DNA of 26,744 bases, taken from Clostridia bacterium. Its GTDB lineage: Bacteria; Bacillota; Clostridia; Christensenellales; Borkfalkiaceae. The number at the start of each line of letters is the position of its first letter. The stretch's first letter is position 1. Made by a program: the position numbers and the translations under genes. The DNA lies in the NCBI GenBank assembly GCA_900767495.1, contig CAAFZH010000042.1, positions 1-26,744 on the forward strand, given 5' to 3'. A model generated the notes under the pieces. The model saw nothing but the letters and a program-made list of their open reading frames with translations, was not told the origin of the DNA and made no database searches. Shown here one piece after another: positions 7,672-14,878 of this stretch.

Positions 7672-8253
7672 ATGGAGTTCAACCAAACTAAAACTTTTAA
7701 AAATCTGACCGCTGCGTTTGCTGGCGAATGTCAGGCAGGAATGAGATACCAGATGATAGCGCAAAAAGCACTTACGCAAGGTTATAAAACTCTTGCCGAC
7801 GAAATAAAAATGATTGCCAAAAACGAAACGATGCACGCTAAAACGTTTTTCGACTTTATATTAGAAAACGGCGCGGCTTGCCCTAATGCGGAAGTCGCCG
7901 GAGGATTCCCCTTTGAAGGAGATACCGTCGAAAACGGTTTGATTGCGGCGTTGAATGCGGAAAAAAGCGAAAGCGAATTTATATATCCGTCGTTTGCAAA
8001 GGACGCGCAAGACGAAGGTTATACCCAGATTGCGGATACCTTTTTAAGAGTTGCGGAAGTTGAAAAACGACACGAAATTATATTCGCTTATCTTGCAAAG
8101 CATTTCGAGGACGGCACACTTTTCAAAAGCGATACGCCCGTAGTATACGAATGTTCGGAATGCGGTTTCAGGTTTACGGCAAAACAGGCTTTCAGCGTAT
8201 GCCCATTATGTAAGTCGAGCCAGGGTTTTGTGAAGTTGAATCTTCCGGATTAA
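7672..8253 (+). CDS. rbr: Rubrerythrin
   Basis: Cytosolic non-haem iron protein that reduces hydrogen peroxide in anaerobes, using electrons from NAD(P)H through rubredoxin-like partners. The 193-residue protein has the two-part layout of the family: a ferritin-like diiron domain with AGECQAGMRYQ (Glu 19), ETMH (52–55), Glu about 98–100 and EVEKRHE (Glu 131, His 134 region), then a C-terminal rubredoxin-like site CSEC…CPLC (Cys 161, 164, 177, 180). I placed the start at 7672 because AAGGAGG lies five bases upstream; a longer frame from 7633 has no ribosome site. The upstream CCTCC (7638–7642) could pair with that GGAGG. Two tiny ORFs follow directly. Confidence 0.95.
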   Translation: MEFNQTKTFKNLTAAFAGECQAGMRYQMIAQKALTQGYKTLADEIKMIAKNETMHAKTFFDFILENGAACPNAEVAGGFPFEGDTVENGLIAALNAEKSESEFIYPSFAKDAQDEGYTQIADTFLRVAEVEKRHEIIFAYLAKHFEDGTLFKSDTPVVYECSECGFRFTAKQAFSVCPLCKSSQGFVKLNLPD

Positions 8254-8256
8254 ATT

Positions 8257-8328
8257 ATGAGAAAGACTCAAACCAAGAATTGTAAGTCTAAAAAGACTAA
8301 AAGTTCAGAAGTAAAAAATTGCAAATAA
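8257..8328 (+). CDS. Possible 23-residue Lys-rich ORF
   Basis: Reading frame starting MRKTQTKNCKSKK and ending EVKNCK, with nine Lys and two Cys. It starts three bases after the rubrerythrin stop and its TAA overlaps the next ATG as TAATG. The arrangement looks like coupled translation, but there is no clear ribosome site and the composition could be chance. It may only serve as a spacer to the next small ORF. Confidence 0.35.
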   Translation: MRKTQTKNCKSKKTKSSEVKNCK

Positions 8329-8459
8329 TGAAAAAGAACGATAAAAAAAAGAAACCGATTAAAAATATGAAATCGCCTTTCGACCCTTTGGGAAGTTACA
8401 CGGGTAACTATTTAAGCGGAAACGCCGAAGAGCCCGTACAGGACGTGGACGATTTATAA
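8328..8459 (+). CDS. Small conserved-looking protein (43 residues)
   Basis: Starts MKKNDKKKKPIKNMKSPF, continues with DPLGSYTGNYLSG and ends EEPVQDVDDL. The layout, a basic start, a DPxGSYTG core and an acidic PVQDxDDL end, resembles small uncharacterised proteins I recall near rubrerythrin or other genes in Clostridia; this is memory, not a search. Its start overlaps the stop of the preceding small ORF, and it is followed 13 bases later by a strong terminator, which supports a real last cistron of the rubrerythrin transcript. No membrane segment or Cys is present. Confidence 0.6.
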   Translation: MKKNDKKKKPIKNMKSPFDPLGSYTGNYLSGNAEEPVQDVDDL

Positions 8460-8472
8460 AATCGGCAAAACG

Positions 8473-8515
8473 AAAAAACTCCGCCGCAAATCATTCGATT
8501 TGCGGCGGAGTTTTT
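8473..8515. terminator. Bidirectional terminator
   Basis: A perfect 15-bp stem (8478–8492 with 8497–8511) with an ATTC loop. It is followed by five T on the plus strand (8511–8515) and by six T on the minus strand (complement of 8473–8478), so it can end both the rubrerythrin transcript and the convergent ruvX–DUF1292 transcript. Confidence 0.9.
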
Positions 8516-8517
8516 AA

Positions 8518-8560
8518 CTCGGGGCGAAAGTCGAAAGACTTTCGCCCCGAGATATTTTTT
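8518..8560 (+). terminator. Second hairpin terminator, plus strand
   Basis: A perfect 15-bp stem (8518–8532 with 8537–8551) closed by a GAAA tetraloop and followed by ATATTTTTT. It overlaps the stop codon of the convergent DUF1292 gene by two bases and stands three bases after the first hairpin. Confidence 0.85.
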
Positions 8561-8945
8561 ACTTTTTACATTTGCCGCAAACGGTAGAAGAGCCGCAGGT
8601 TTCGCGTTTTGTCGCGCAACCGCAACAACCGCCGCAACCGCTTTGACTTTCGCCGTTATCGCTTTCGTCCTCGTCCTCGAGTTCCTTTATGAACGCGGCA
8701 TAAACCCGCTCAATCGTCTGCTCGTCGGTAACGGGTAAAAGTTCTTCGTTTTTACCCTCGCCGCGGATTTCGTAAATGAGCAGTTCGTCGGGGTCTATTC
8801 CGTCGAGTTTCTCGCCCGGTTGAAAAAACGCGTACCACTTGCCGCCACAAGTAATAGTGCCGACGTGAAAAAACTTTATAACTTCGCCGCTTTCGGCGGT
8901 ATAAGCCACGGCGCCGTCGCCGAGGTCTTTAACGATTTCGTTCAT
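8559..8945 (-). CDS. DUF1292 family protein with cysteine-rich tail
   Basis: 128 residues. The first 85 or so match the small DUF1292 (YrzB-like) fold: a strand start (IVKDLGDGAVAYTAESGE), then WYAFFQPGE and ELLIYEIRGEGKNEELLPV, then the helix IERVYAAFIKELE. Its biochemical function is unknown. After an acidic linker (EDEDESDNGES) comes an unusual Cys-rich end, CGGCCGC…C…CGKCKK, with seven Cys in the last 26 residues, suggesting metal binding. It overlaps the ruvX stop by four bases (ATGA), matching the ruvX–DUF1292 order of many Firmicutes, where alaS lies upstream; alaS is absent here. Confidence 0.85.
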   Translation of the reverse strand: MNEIVKDLGDGAVAYTAESGEVIKFFHVGTITCGGKWYAFFQPGEKLDGIDPDELLIYEIRGEGKNEELLPVTDEQTIERVYAAFIKELEDEDESDNGESQSGCGGCCGCATKRETCGSSTVCGKCKK

Positions 8946-9355
8946 TGATTTTTCCTTAAATAGTCCTCTAATATATACGAAGCCGCAACGCTGTCGATAA
9001 CGTTTTTACGTTTTTCGCGGCGCATATCCGCCTCGATTAAAAGTCGGCGCGCCTGCAAAGTGGAAAAGCGTTCGTCTGCGGTAACTACGGGTACTTTAGC
9101 GTAGCGTTTAAGCCCCTCGATAAACTCCCGTGTTTTTTGCGTTTGTTCGCTCTCCGAACCGTCGAAATTGAGCGGAAGTCCGCACACTATGGTTTCGGCG
9201 TTCTGCTCTTCCGCAATTTTAACGAGATTCTGCAAATCGGTTTCAAAACCCTTGCGCCAGTAAGTAACCGACGGCAACGCCATTATTCCGAGCGGATCGG
9301 TATACGCCACGCCGACCCTTTTATCACCTATATCGAATGCGATTATTTTGCCCAT
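8942..9355 (-). CDS. ruvX: Holliday junction resolvase-like nuclease RuvX (YqgF)
   Basis: RNase H-fold protein; bacterial relatives act in pre-16S rRNA 5' processing and have been proposed to resolve Holliday junctions. Length 137 is typical. Visible are the first-strand AFDIGDKRVGVAYTDP with the catalytic-type Asp 8, IVCGLPLNFDGSES, DERFST and a C-terminal NVIDSVAASYILEDYL with the last acidic residue. The start is fixed by family similarity (MGKIIAFDIG), yet there is no ribosome site: the -10 box lies ten bases upstream. It overlaps the DUF1292 gene by four bases. Confidence 0.93.
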   Translation of the reverse strand: MGKIIAFDIGDKRVGVAYTDPLGIMALPSVTYWRKGFETDLQNLVKIAEEQNAETIVCGLPLNFDGSESEQTQKTREFIEGLKRYAKVPVVTADERFSTLQARRLLIEADMRREKRKNVIDSVAASYILEDYLRKNQ

Positions 9356-9365
9356 ATCCGAATGA

Positions 9366-9394
9366 ATTATACCATTTTTTAAGTTTATTTACAA
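9366..9394 (-). promoter_or_regulatory. ruvX promoter, predicting a near-leaderless mRNA
   Basis: TTGTAA (9389–9394), 17 bases, TATAAT (9366–9371) preceded by TGG. Transcription should start near 9359, about four bases before the ATG at 9355. The layout is the same as at 6843–6871. Confidence 0.7.
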
Positions 9395-9456
9395 CTGATT
9401 TAAAGTCTTTCCGAGTAATTTCGTCGGTTTTGCACATACTACCGATAGCCACGGGT

Positions 9457-9476
9457 GATTGCGTCTGAACGCAATC
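9457..9476 (+). other. Hairpin in the leader of the 60-residue membrane protein gene
   Basis: A perfect 8-bp stem GATTGCGT / ACGCAATC around CTGA, ending 10 bases before the AAGGAGG ribosome site. There is no T-run, so it is not a terminator; it may be a leader structure that stabilises mRNA or affects initiation. Confidence 0.4.
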
Positions 9477-9498
9477 GACCGCGGTTAAGGAGGAAAGT

Positions 9499-9681
9499 AT
9501 GGAAAAAGGATTTTTTTGCGGTATGATTTTAGGTTTGACCGCGGGCGCGCTCGTCGTAGCCAACTCCTATAAAGCGAGAAAACTCGTTAAAGAGGGGCAG
9601 GAACAGATAAAGACGAAAGTTACCGAAATGGCAAAAAAAGGTAACGGCAAGTCTGACGAGTACGAAGAACTCGGCGAATAA
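9499..9681 (+). CDS. Small single-pass membrane protein (YtxH-like)
   Basis: 60 residues with one membrane helix near the N-terminus (FFCGMILGLTAGALVVANSY) and a basic then acidic amphipathic tail (KARKLVKEGQEQIKTKVTEM…DEYEELGE). This layout resembles YtxH and DUF883-type small envelope proteins, but I cannot place it firmly. A strong AAGGAGG (9487–9493) precedes the ATG. It is divergent from ruvX and converges on the uridine-kinase-like gene; only eight bases separate the two stop codons and no terminator hairpin is seen between them. Confidence 0.75.
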   Translation: MEKGFFCGMILGLTAGALVVANSYKARKLVKEGQEQIKTKVTEMAKKGNGKSDEYEELGE

Positions 9682-9689
9682 CACGATTA

Positions 9690-10562
9690 TCAGATAAATT
9701 CGCGTATAAGGGAACGGGCGGGAACAAAGTTCAGGTCCGTTCCTTTTACGTTACTCAAAAAGTCGTTGAGGTCGGCGGCGATTTGATTTTCGCCGCTTAT
9801 TTTTTCTATTTCCTCGCCTAACGCGGTTTTGAAAACTTTAGGCTCGTAGGGAATAAACGAATTTACCGTAAAATCGGCGTTTTTTGCAAAAGGATAAACG
9901 TATTTTGCCTCGCCGTCCGTAACGCTTTTAAAATGAGCGATAGTATCCGCCGCGCTCCTGCCGCGATACAGTCTGTCGCGCGCGATCCGCCTTAAAAGCC
10001 TTATAAGTTCGGGCGGAAAAACTTTATCGTTAAAACCGACGGAAGTCTGCACGCTGACGAAAATTTTGTTTACGCTTATTTTATCGCAGTTTACGACCGA
10101 GGGGTTAAGCGCGTGGATTCCCTCGAAAATAACTATCTCTTTTTCGCCGCGTTTAAGGCGCGTGTACTTATCCGTCCGACGAGTACCCACAAAGTCGAAA
10201 GACGGAACAAAAATCTCTTCGCTACGCGTTAATCGCTCTATATGCGAAGATAAAAGTTCGCCGTCCACGCGCTCGGGCGACTCGAAATCCACAACCTCGC
10301 CCGCTTTCATAGTCTTGAAATAATCGTCGAGCGAGATAACGTGCGTTTCGTATCCCTCGTCGTCAAGCATTTTTTCGAGCATTTTTGCGGTAGTCGTTTT
10401 GCCCGACCCCGACGGACCCGAAAGCAGCGTTACGGGACGAGAATCCGCGTTTTTTTCGATCTCGTCTTTTATCGCCGATAATTTTGCGATATATTCTTTA
10501 TCCGCCGCAAGGAAATCTTCGGCGGATAAATATTTTTCGTTTATGCCTTTTAAATCAATCAT
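9690..10562 (-). CDS. Uridine kinase-like P-loop kinase
   Basis: 290 residues of the uridine kinase / phosphoribulokinase family. Visible are the Walker A GPSGSGKT (49–56), VISLDDYFK with the acceptor-site Asp pair, the FESPERVDGELL stretch typical of uridine-kinase relatives, and IVIFEGIHAL with the conserved Glu-Gly. The family phosphorylates uridine/cytidine or related substrates; substrate here is uncertain. Clostridial relatives often carry an N-terminal TGS/ThrRS-like domain, which is absent. The ATG overlaps the DUF1667 stop by four bases, so it is the last gene of a long minus-strand run. Confidence 0.85.
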   Translation of the reverse strand: MIDLKGINEKYLSAEDFLAADKEYIAKLSAIKDEIEKNADSRPVTLLSGPSGSGKTTTAKMLEKMLDDEGYETHVISLDDYFKTMKAGEVVDFESPERVDGELLSSHIERLTRSEEIFVPSFDFVGTRRTDKYTRLKRGEKEIVIFEGIHALNPSVVNCDKISVNKIFVSVQTSVGFNDKVFPPELIRLLRRIARDRLYRGRSAADTIAHFKSVTDGEAKYVYPFAKNADFTVNSFIPYEPKVFKTALGEEIEKISGENQIAADLNDFLSNVKGTDLNFVPARSLIREFI

Positions 10563-10906
10563 TTATTGCAAGTCGCTATTACGTTAATATCCTCGGTAAC
10601 GTTTTTTATGATAACGTCGCCTATTTTTACGGGCGTTACTGCCGTTACCGAATTTATTTTTTTCATAACGTCGAAAATTTCCGACTTTTTAACGGGTTTA
10701 TCCGTCTTTACAGAGATAGGTTCGCCGTTTTCGGTCTTTACGGTGGTAGTAAGCACTCTTCTCGGGCAAACGACCTCGTTTTCGGCGTAAGCCTTACCGC
10801 GCGGACAGGAATTACCGCGCACCGCAATTACTTTATCATATTCGAGATCGACTTCGATCTGACACCCAATAGGACATTCTACGCAAGTTAAATTAACGGT
10901 TTTCAT
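10559..10906 (-). CDS. DUF1667 protein, small Fe-S partner of the GlpA/GlpB-like dehydrogenase
   Basis: 115 residues with Cys 8, 11, 15, 34 and 47 in TCVECPIGC, GNSCPRGK and VVCPRR, a pattern fitting an iron-sulphur or zinc site. DUF1667 proteins regularly lie next to GlpA-like and FAD/NAD-dependent oxidoreductase genes, as here, and are taken to be the small electron-transfer subunit replacing GlpC. Exact function is unproven. Its ATG overlaps the upstream TAA as TAATG, so the three oxidoreductase genes look coupled. Confidence 0.88.
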   Translation of the reverse strand: MKTVNLTCVECPIGCQIEVDLEYDKVIAVRGNSCPRGKAYAENEVVCPRRVLTTTVKTENGEPISVKTDKPVKKSEIFDVMKKINSVTAVTPVKIGDVIIKNVTEDINVIATCNK

Positions 10907-12156
10907 TATTCAACCTCCAATGAAACGACGATTTTACCCGTACATTCGGCTAATTTTTGTTCCGTAAGCGTAATTTTTTCCATTTCGCCGGGAGCAACCA
11001 CTCGTTTTTTGATTCTGATTATCTCTTTATCGCCGCAGGTAACCTTTAACGCGCAGTTTTTATAAACGCCCGTAACGCGCATAAACAGTTTTACGTCGCC
11101 TTTAACCGATTTATCTATCTTTTGCGGCAAAACGTAACCTATTTTTTCGCCGTTTTCTACCGTAACGGTTTCGCCGCGCTTTTCGCCGTGCAAAGCGTAT
11201 TCGGCGGCGTACTTACCCGCTATTTCGGATTCCTCGGAAACGAAGTCCACGAGGTCATGCACCTGCAAAGCGTTACCGCAGGCGAACACGCCGCTCACGC
11301 TCGTTTCGCGGGTCTGATATACAGCCGCGCCCTTGGTACTGGGCGACACCTCCACGCCCGCGCCTTCCGCTATTTCGTTTTCGGGTATAAGTCCTACCGA
11401 GAAAAGCACCGTATCGCAGTCGAAGTGCATTTCGCTGCCCTTTATCGGGCGTTTGTTTTCGTCAACCGCGCTGACTTCTACGCCCGTAACCCTGCCGTTG
11501 CCTTCGATTTTTGTGATAGTGTGGCTTAAATAAAGCGGAATACCGAAATCGTCCAGACATTGAACGATATTGCGTTTAAGTCCGCTCGAATACGGCATAA
11601 GTTCGCACACGGCGTGGACTTTTGCGCCTTCAAGCGTCATACGGCGCGCCATGATAAGTCCTATGTCGCCCGAGCCTAAAATTACCACGTTTTTACCGAC
11701 GAGGTAACCTTTGATATTGGCGTACTTCTGCGCCGTACCCGCGCTGTAAATGCCCGCGGGGCGCGACCCCGCTATATTGAGCGCGCCGCGACTTCTCTCT
11801 CTGCAACCCGTACAGAGAATAACCGCCTTTGCTTTAACGGAGAATACTCCCTCTTCGGGACTTATCGCAGTTATGATTTTATCCGAGGAAAGCGACAACA
11901 CCGTGGTTTCGGTAAGTACCTTTATAGCGCGTTTATCGACTTCTTCGATAAATCTCGCGGCATATTCGGGACCGGTTAAACTCTCTTTGAAACGAGTAAG
12001 ACCGAAGCCGTTGTGAATACACTGATTGAGTATACCGCCCGCGCGGTTTTCGCGCTCGAATATAATTACTTCTTTTGCGCCCGCGTCGTAAGCGGCGATC
12101 GCCGCGGCAAGTCCCGCAGGACCGCCGCCTATTACTGCTACGTCGTAAGTTTTCAT
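10906..12156 (-). CDS. FAD/NAD(P)-binding oxidoreductase, partner of GlpA-like dehydrogenase
   Basis: 416-residue pyridine-nucleotide-disulphide-type flavoprotein. It has a Rossmann FAD motif VAVIGGGPAGLAAA near the start, CTGCRERSRG in the FAD domain, a second dinucleotide motif VVILGSGDIGL for NAD(P), and a late FAD motif SGVFACGNALQVHDLVD. The C-terminal 80 residues form an extra beta-rich domain. In this gene set it probably passes electrons from glycerol-3-phosphate oxidation to NAD(P) or another acceptor. The start overlaps the GlpA-like stop by four bases. Confidence 0.88.
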   Translation of the reverse strand: MKTYDVAVIGGGPAGLAAAIAAYDAGAKEVIIFERENRAGGILNQCIHNGFGLTRFKESLTGPEYAARFIEEVDKRAIKVLTETTVLSLSSDKIITAISPEEGVFSVKAKAVILCTGCRERSRGALNIAGSRPAGIYSAGTAQKYANIKGYLVGKNVVILGSGDIGLIMARRMTLEGAKVHAVCELMPYSSGLKRNIVQCLDDFGIPLYLSHTITKIEGNGRVTGVEVSAVDENKRPIKGSEMHFDCDTVLFSVGLIPENEIAEGAGVEVSPSTKGAAVYQTRETSVSGVFACGNALQVHDLVDFVSEESEIAGKYAAEYALHGEKRGETVTVENGEKIGYVLPQKIDKSVKGDVKLFMRVTGVYKNCALKVTCGDKEIIRIKKRVVAPGEMEKITLTEQKLAECTGKIVVSLEVE

Positions 12157-13586
12157 TTGGTTACCCCCGACAAAAGTTTGGAATCTTTACCGCCCTTTGA
12201 AATTTCTTCCATAGGAATACCCGTTTCGCGCGCGATGATTTCGGCTACGCTCGGTTGGCAAAAACCGCCCTGACACCTGCCCATACCCGCGCGGGTTCTG
12301 CGTTTGACCGCGTCTACGGTGTAAGCCTTGGGATTTTCTTTTACCGCTCTTATAATTTCGCCCTCGGTAATGCTTTCGCACCTGCAGACAACCCTGCCGT
12401 AAGAGGGATCTTCTTTAATGAGTTCGTTTTTTTCTTCGAGCGAAAGATTTTTAAAGAAATAATCGGGTTCTCTCACGGGGTTAAAGTTAGAAGTCTTTTT
12501 AAGGTCGAGATATTTCGACACGAGGTTTTCGACAACGTACTTACCTATTGCGGGAGAAGAAGTAAGTCCCGGGGACTCTATGCCGACGAGGTGGAACACT
12601 CCCGGCATATTTTTGCTTTCTTCTATTATAAAATCGTGCCTGTCGTTATACGCTCTTACCCCCGCGAACGAGGTAATAGAGTTATATATAGGTACGTTTT
12701 TACACATTTCGTTAGCCTTGGCGATAATGGTTGCAAGCCCTTCTGCGGTGGTGGAAGTATCGCCGTTTTCAACCTCGTCGGCGGTAGGTCCGAGCAGAAG
12801 ATTGCCGTCTGCCGTGTCGGAAACGAGTATGCCTTTACCTTTTGCGGTAGGCGTAAAGAAAAGCGTATGATTTACAAATTTGCCGCTTTTTTTGTCGAGC
12901 AGAATATACTCGCCGCGCCTGCCGTGCACGGGAATTTCGTCGCCGCAAAGCGCGGCTATTTTTTCGCTGCCGAGTCCCGCGCAGTTAATTATTACTTTTG
13001 CGCGCATTTCGTTACCGCCCTTGGACGAAATATAATAATGATCGTCTTCGACCTGAATCCTGGCAACCTCGAAATTGCGGATAAGTTTCGCGCCGTTATC
13101 CATAGCGTTGCCTATCGCCGCAATAGTAAGTTCGTAAGGCGAAATTATTCCGCCGCTCTTTGCGTAAAGCGCGCCGAGCGCGTTATCGGAAATATTCGGC
13201 TCTAACTCTTTAAGTTTTTCCCTGCCGATAATCTCCATACATTCGACGCCGTTTTTCTCGCCGCGCTCTTTAAGTTGTTCAAGCGTTTTTAAATCTTCCT
13301 TAGTAAACGCAACTACGAGCGAACCGTTATTTTTGTACTTAACGCCGAGTTCGCGCGCTATCGCGGGCATCATTTTATTGCCTTCCACGTTGAATTTAGC
13401 CTTTAAACTGCCTTCCGCCGCGTCGAATCCAGCATGTACTATGCCGCTGTTGGCTTTACTTTGCCCCATACATACGTCGTCTTCTTTTTCAAGCATAACG
13501 GCTTTTACTTTATATCGCATGAGGTTTCTTAAAACGAAAGCCCCTACTACTCCGCCGCCGATAACGGCAACGTCCGACATACCCAT
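12153..13586 (-). CDS. GlpA-like FAD-dependent glycerol-3-phosphate dehydrogenase
   Basis: 477 residues. The N-terminal DAO-type FAD domain (VAVIGGGVVGAFVLRNL, then SKANSGIVHAGFD) resembles anaerobic glycerol-3-phosphate dehydrogenase subunit A and related hydroxyacid dehydrogenases. A BFD-like [2Fe-2S] domain follows at the C-terminus: VVCRCESITEGEI and GRCQGGFCQP supply the CxC…CxxxxC ligands. It likely oxidises glycerol 3-phosphate to dihydroxyacetone phosphate. The start is supported by AGGAG six bases upstream. The adjoining FAD/NAD and DUF1667 genes complete a known three-subunit arrangement; no glpK, glpF or glpP is present, so the substrate assignment is by family only. Confidence 0.87.
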   Translation of the reverse strand: MGMSDVAVIGGGVVGAFVLRNLMRYKVKAVMLEKEDDVCMGQSKANSGIVHAGFDAAEGSLKAKFNVEGNKMMPAIARELGVKYKNNGSLVVAFTKEDLKTLEQLKERGEKNGVECMEIIGREKLKELEPNISDNALGALYAKSGGIISPYELTIAAIGNAMDNGAKLIRNFEVARIQVEDDHYYISSKGGNEMRAKVIINCAGLGSEKIAALCGDEIPVHGRRGEYILLDKKSGKFVNHTLFFTPTAKGKGILVSDTADGNLLLGPTADEVENGDTSTTAEGLATIIAKANEMCKNVPIYNSITSFAGVRAYNDRHDFIIEESKNMPGVFHLVGIESPGLTSSPAIGKYVVENLVSKYLDLKKTSNFNPVREPDYFFKNLSLEEKNELIKEDPSYGRVVCRCESITEGEIIRAVKENPKAYTVDAVKRRTRAGMGRCQGGFCQPSVAEIIARETGIPMEEISKGGKDSKLLSGVTK

Positions 13587-13601
13587 ATTTAACTCCTTAT
13601 A

Positions 13602-14402
13602 TTATAATGTTATATTTGAAATATCGTCTAATTTATTTAAAATAAATTCGGGTTTTTTATCTTTTAATTTTGCGGCTTGCTCCGCCGTGGATTCGCCGCT
13701 TAAAACGAGCGCGGTATGAAACCCGCAATTTACGCCGAAGGCTATATCCGTATGCAGCCTGTCGCCTATCATTATAAACTCGTCGTTTTCAGCCGAAAAT
13801 CTCGACTTTAACTCTTCGCCCATACCCGTGTAAGGCTTGCCAATGATTTTATCGGGTTTTCTGCCCGTGGCAACCTCTATCATAGCGGCGAACGCGCCCG
13901 CGTCGGGAACGGAATACCCGTCTGCGGGACAAACCGCGTCCGGGTGGGTGGCGATATATTCCGCGCCGCCGAAAAGTCCGTCTGTAAAGGCGCAAAGTTT
14001 GGCGTAAGTCAGTTCCGTATCGTAGGCAAGTACGCAAATATCGGGGTTTTTATCTGTTAAAATTATTCCCTTTTCTTCAAACTCCGCTTTTAAAGCCGCC
14101 GTGCCTAAAAGACATACGGTTTTATCCTTACGCTCCCTTACCAGAAATTCCGCCGCAGCCATTCCCGAAGAATACACTTCGTCGCCGCTACGATACAAAT
14201 TCATTTTTTTGAGTTTGTCCTCGTAAGTTTTTCGGCTTTTGGAAGAATTATTGGTAAGATATATAATCTTCCTGCCGCTCTGACGTATTTTATCGAGCGT
14301 TTTATCCGTTTCGCCTATCACCTTGTCGCCGAGATAGACCGTTCCGTCCATATCGAGCAAAAAGTATTTGACTTTTTTCAGCGTCTGCTCCAAATTATTC
14401 AT
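13602..14402 (-). CDS. HAD-IIA family phosphatase (NagD-like)
   Basis: 266 residues. The HAD motif I is DMDGT (17–21, nucleophile Asp 17), motif II is YLTNNSS, and motif III/IV appear as KIIGKPYTGM and MIGDRLHTDIAFG. The capping domain between motifs II and III is the type IIA found in NagD, AraL and pNPPase. Some members are glycol/glycerol-phosphate phosphatases that clear metabolic by-products, which would fit the glycerol-3-phosphate genes 15 bases downstream, but substrate is inference. Its ATG overlaps the previous stop as ATGA. Confidence 0.9.
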   Translation of the reverse strand: MNNLEQTLKKVKYFLLDMDGTVYLGDKVIGETDKTLDKIRQSGRKIIYLTNNSSKSRKTYEDKLKKMNLYRSGDEVYSSGMAAAEFLVRERKDKTVCLLGTAALKAEFEEKGIILTDKNPDICVLAYDTELTYAKLCAFTDGLFGGAEYIATHPDAVCPADGYSVPDAGAFAAMIEVATGRKPDKIIGKPYTGMGEELKSRFSAENDEFIMIGDRLHTDIAFGVNCGFHTALVLSGESTAEQAAKLKDKKPEFILNKLDDISNITL

Positions 14403-14878
14403 TCTATCGACTCCGAAATCTGAGTTACTACGTTTAAAAATTCTTTTTCGTAACCTTTATCCGTGCGTTTATCGGCAAGCATACAGAGTTTGAGCGAAAC
14501 GGGCGTCTGATTAAAACCTGCGTTTACGCCGCTTAACGCCGAAACCTGCTCCGCCGCCGCAATACCCTTTTCGCCGAGCGAAACGAGTTTGCCTTTTATA
14601 TACGCCCTGCAATCGCCTGCAACCGCCTGCCTGCTTACGCCCGCGCCGAGCAAAGCGGAAACTTCGCCGTAAGCGTTAAGCACTACGCTTATCGCTTTAA
14701 GCGTAAGTTCGTTTATCTTTTCCGCCGCGCCCGGTTGACGGACTTCAGGTTTATCGGTTTTTATTTCTTTCGGTTTTTCGGGTTTGACTTCCGCCGCCTT
14801 TGGTCTTACCTCGACGGCGGGTTTTACCGCACCGTTATTATTTTGCGTTGAGGCGAAAGGAACACACCCCTTTGGCAC
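14399..14878 (-). CDS. Unknown Pro/Lys-rich protein overlapping the topoisomerase A gene
   Basis: Not recognised. The clearly coding part lies past the topoisomerase A stop: a Lys/Pro/Glu-rich linker (about 40 residues) followed by a compact helical domain (ALLGAGVSRQAVAGDCRAYI, then GLSV-type helices and a C-terminal KGYEKEFLNVVTQISESIE). No ATG occurs before the last 30 residues. In-frame starts are a GTG at 14878, which I used (159 residues, 41-base overlap), or a TTG at 14929 (92-base overlap); neither has a good ribosome site. It is +1 relative to the upstream frame. Translation could be by re-initiation or, less likely, by frameshift. It overlaps the HAD gene by four bases. Confidence 0.55.
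   Translation of the reverse strand: MPKGCVPFASTQNNNGAVKPAVEVRPKAAEVKPEKPKEIKTDKPEVRQPGAAEKINELTLKAISVVLNAYGEVSALLGAGVSRQAVAGDCRAYIKGKLVSLGEKGIAAAEQVSALSGVNAGFNQTPVSLKLCMLADKRTDKGYEKEFLNVVTQISESIE

Noticed and set aside
9457..9476. Hairpin considered as a terminator for a transcript upstream of the 60-residue protein
   Set aside because: No T-run follows and no plus-strand gene lies upstream within reach; listed only as a leader hairpin.
12255..13205. Long open frame of 316 codons opposite the GlpA-like gene
   Set aside because: The minus strand carries a well-conserved flavoprotein; the opposite frame is a by-product of its codon use and has no ribosome site or recognisable domain.
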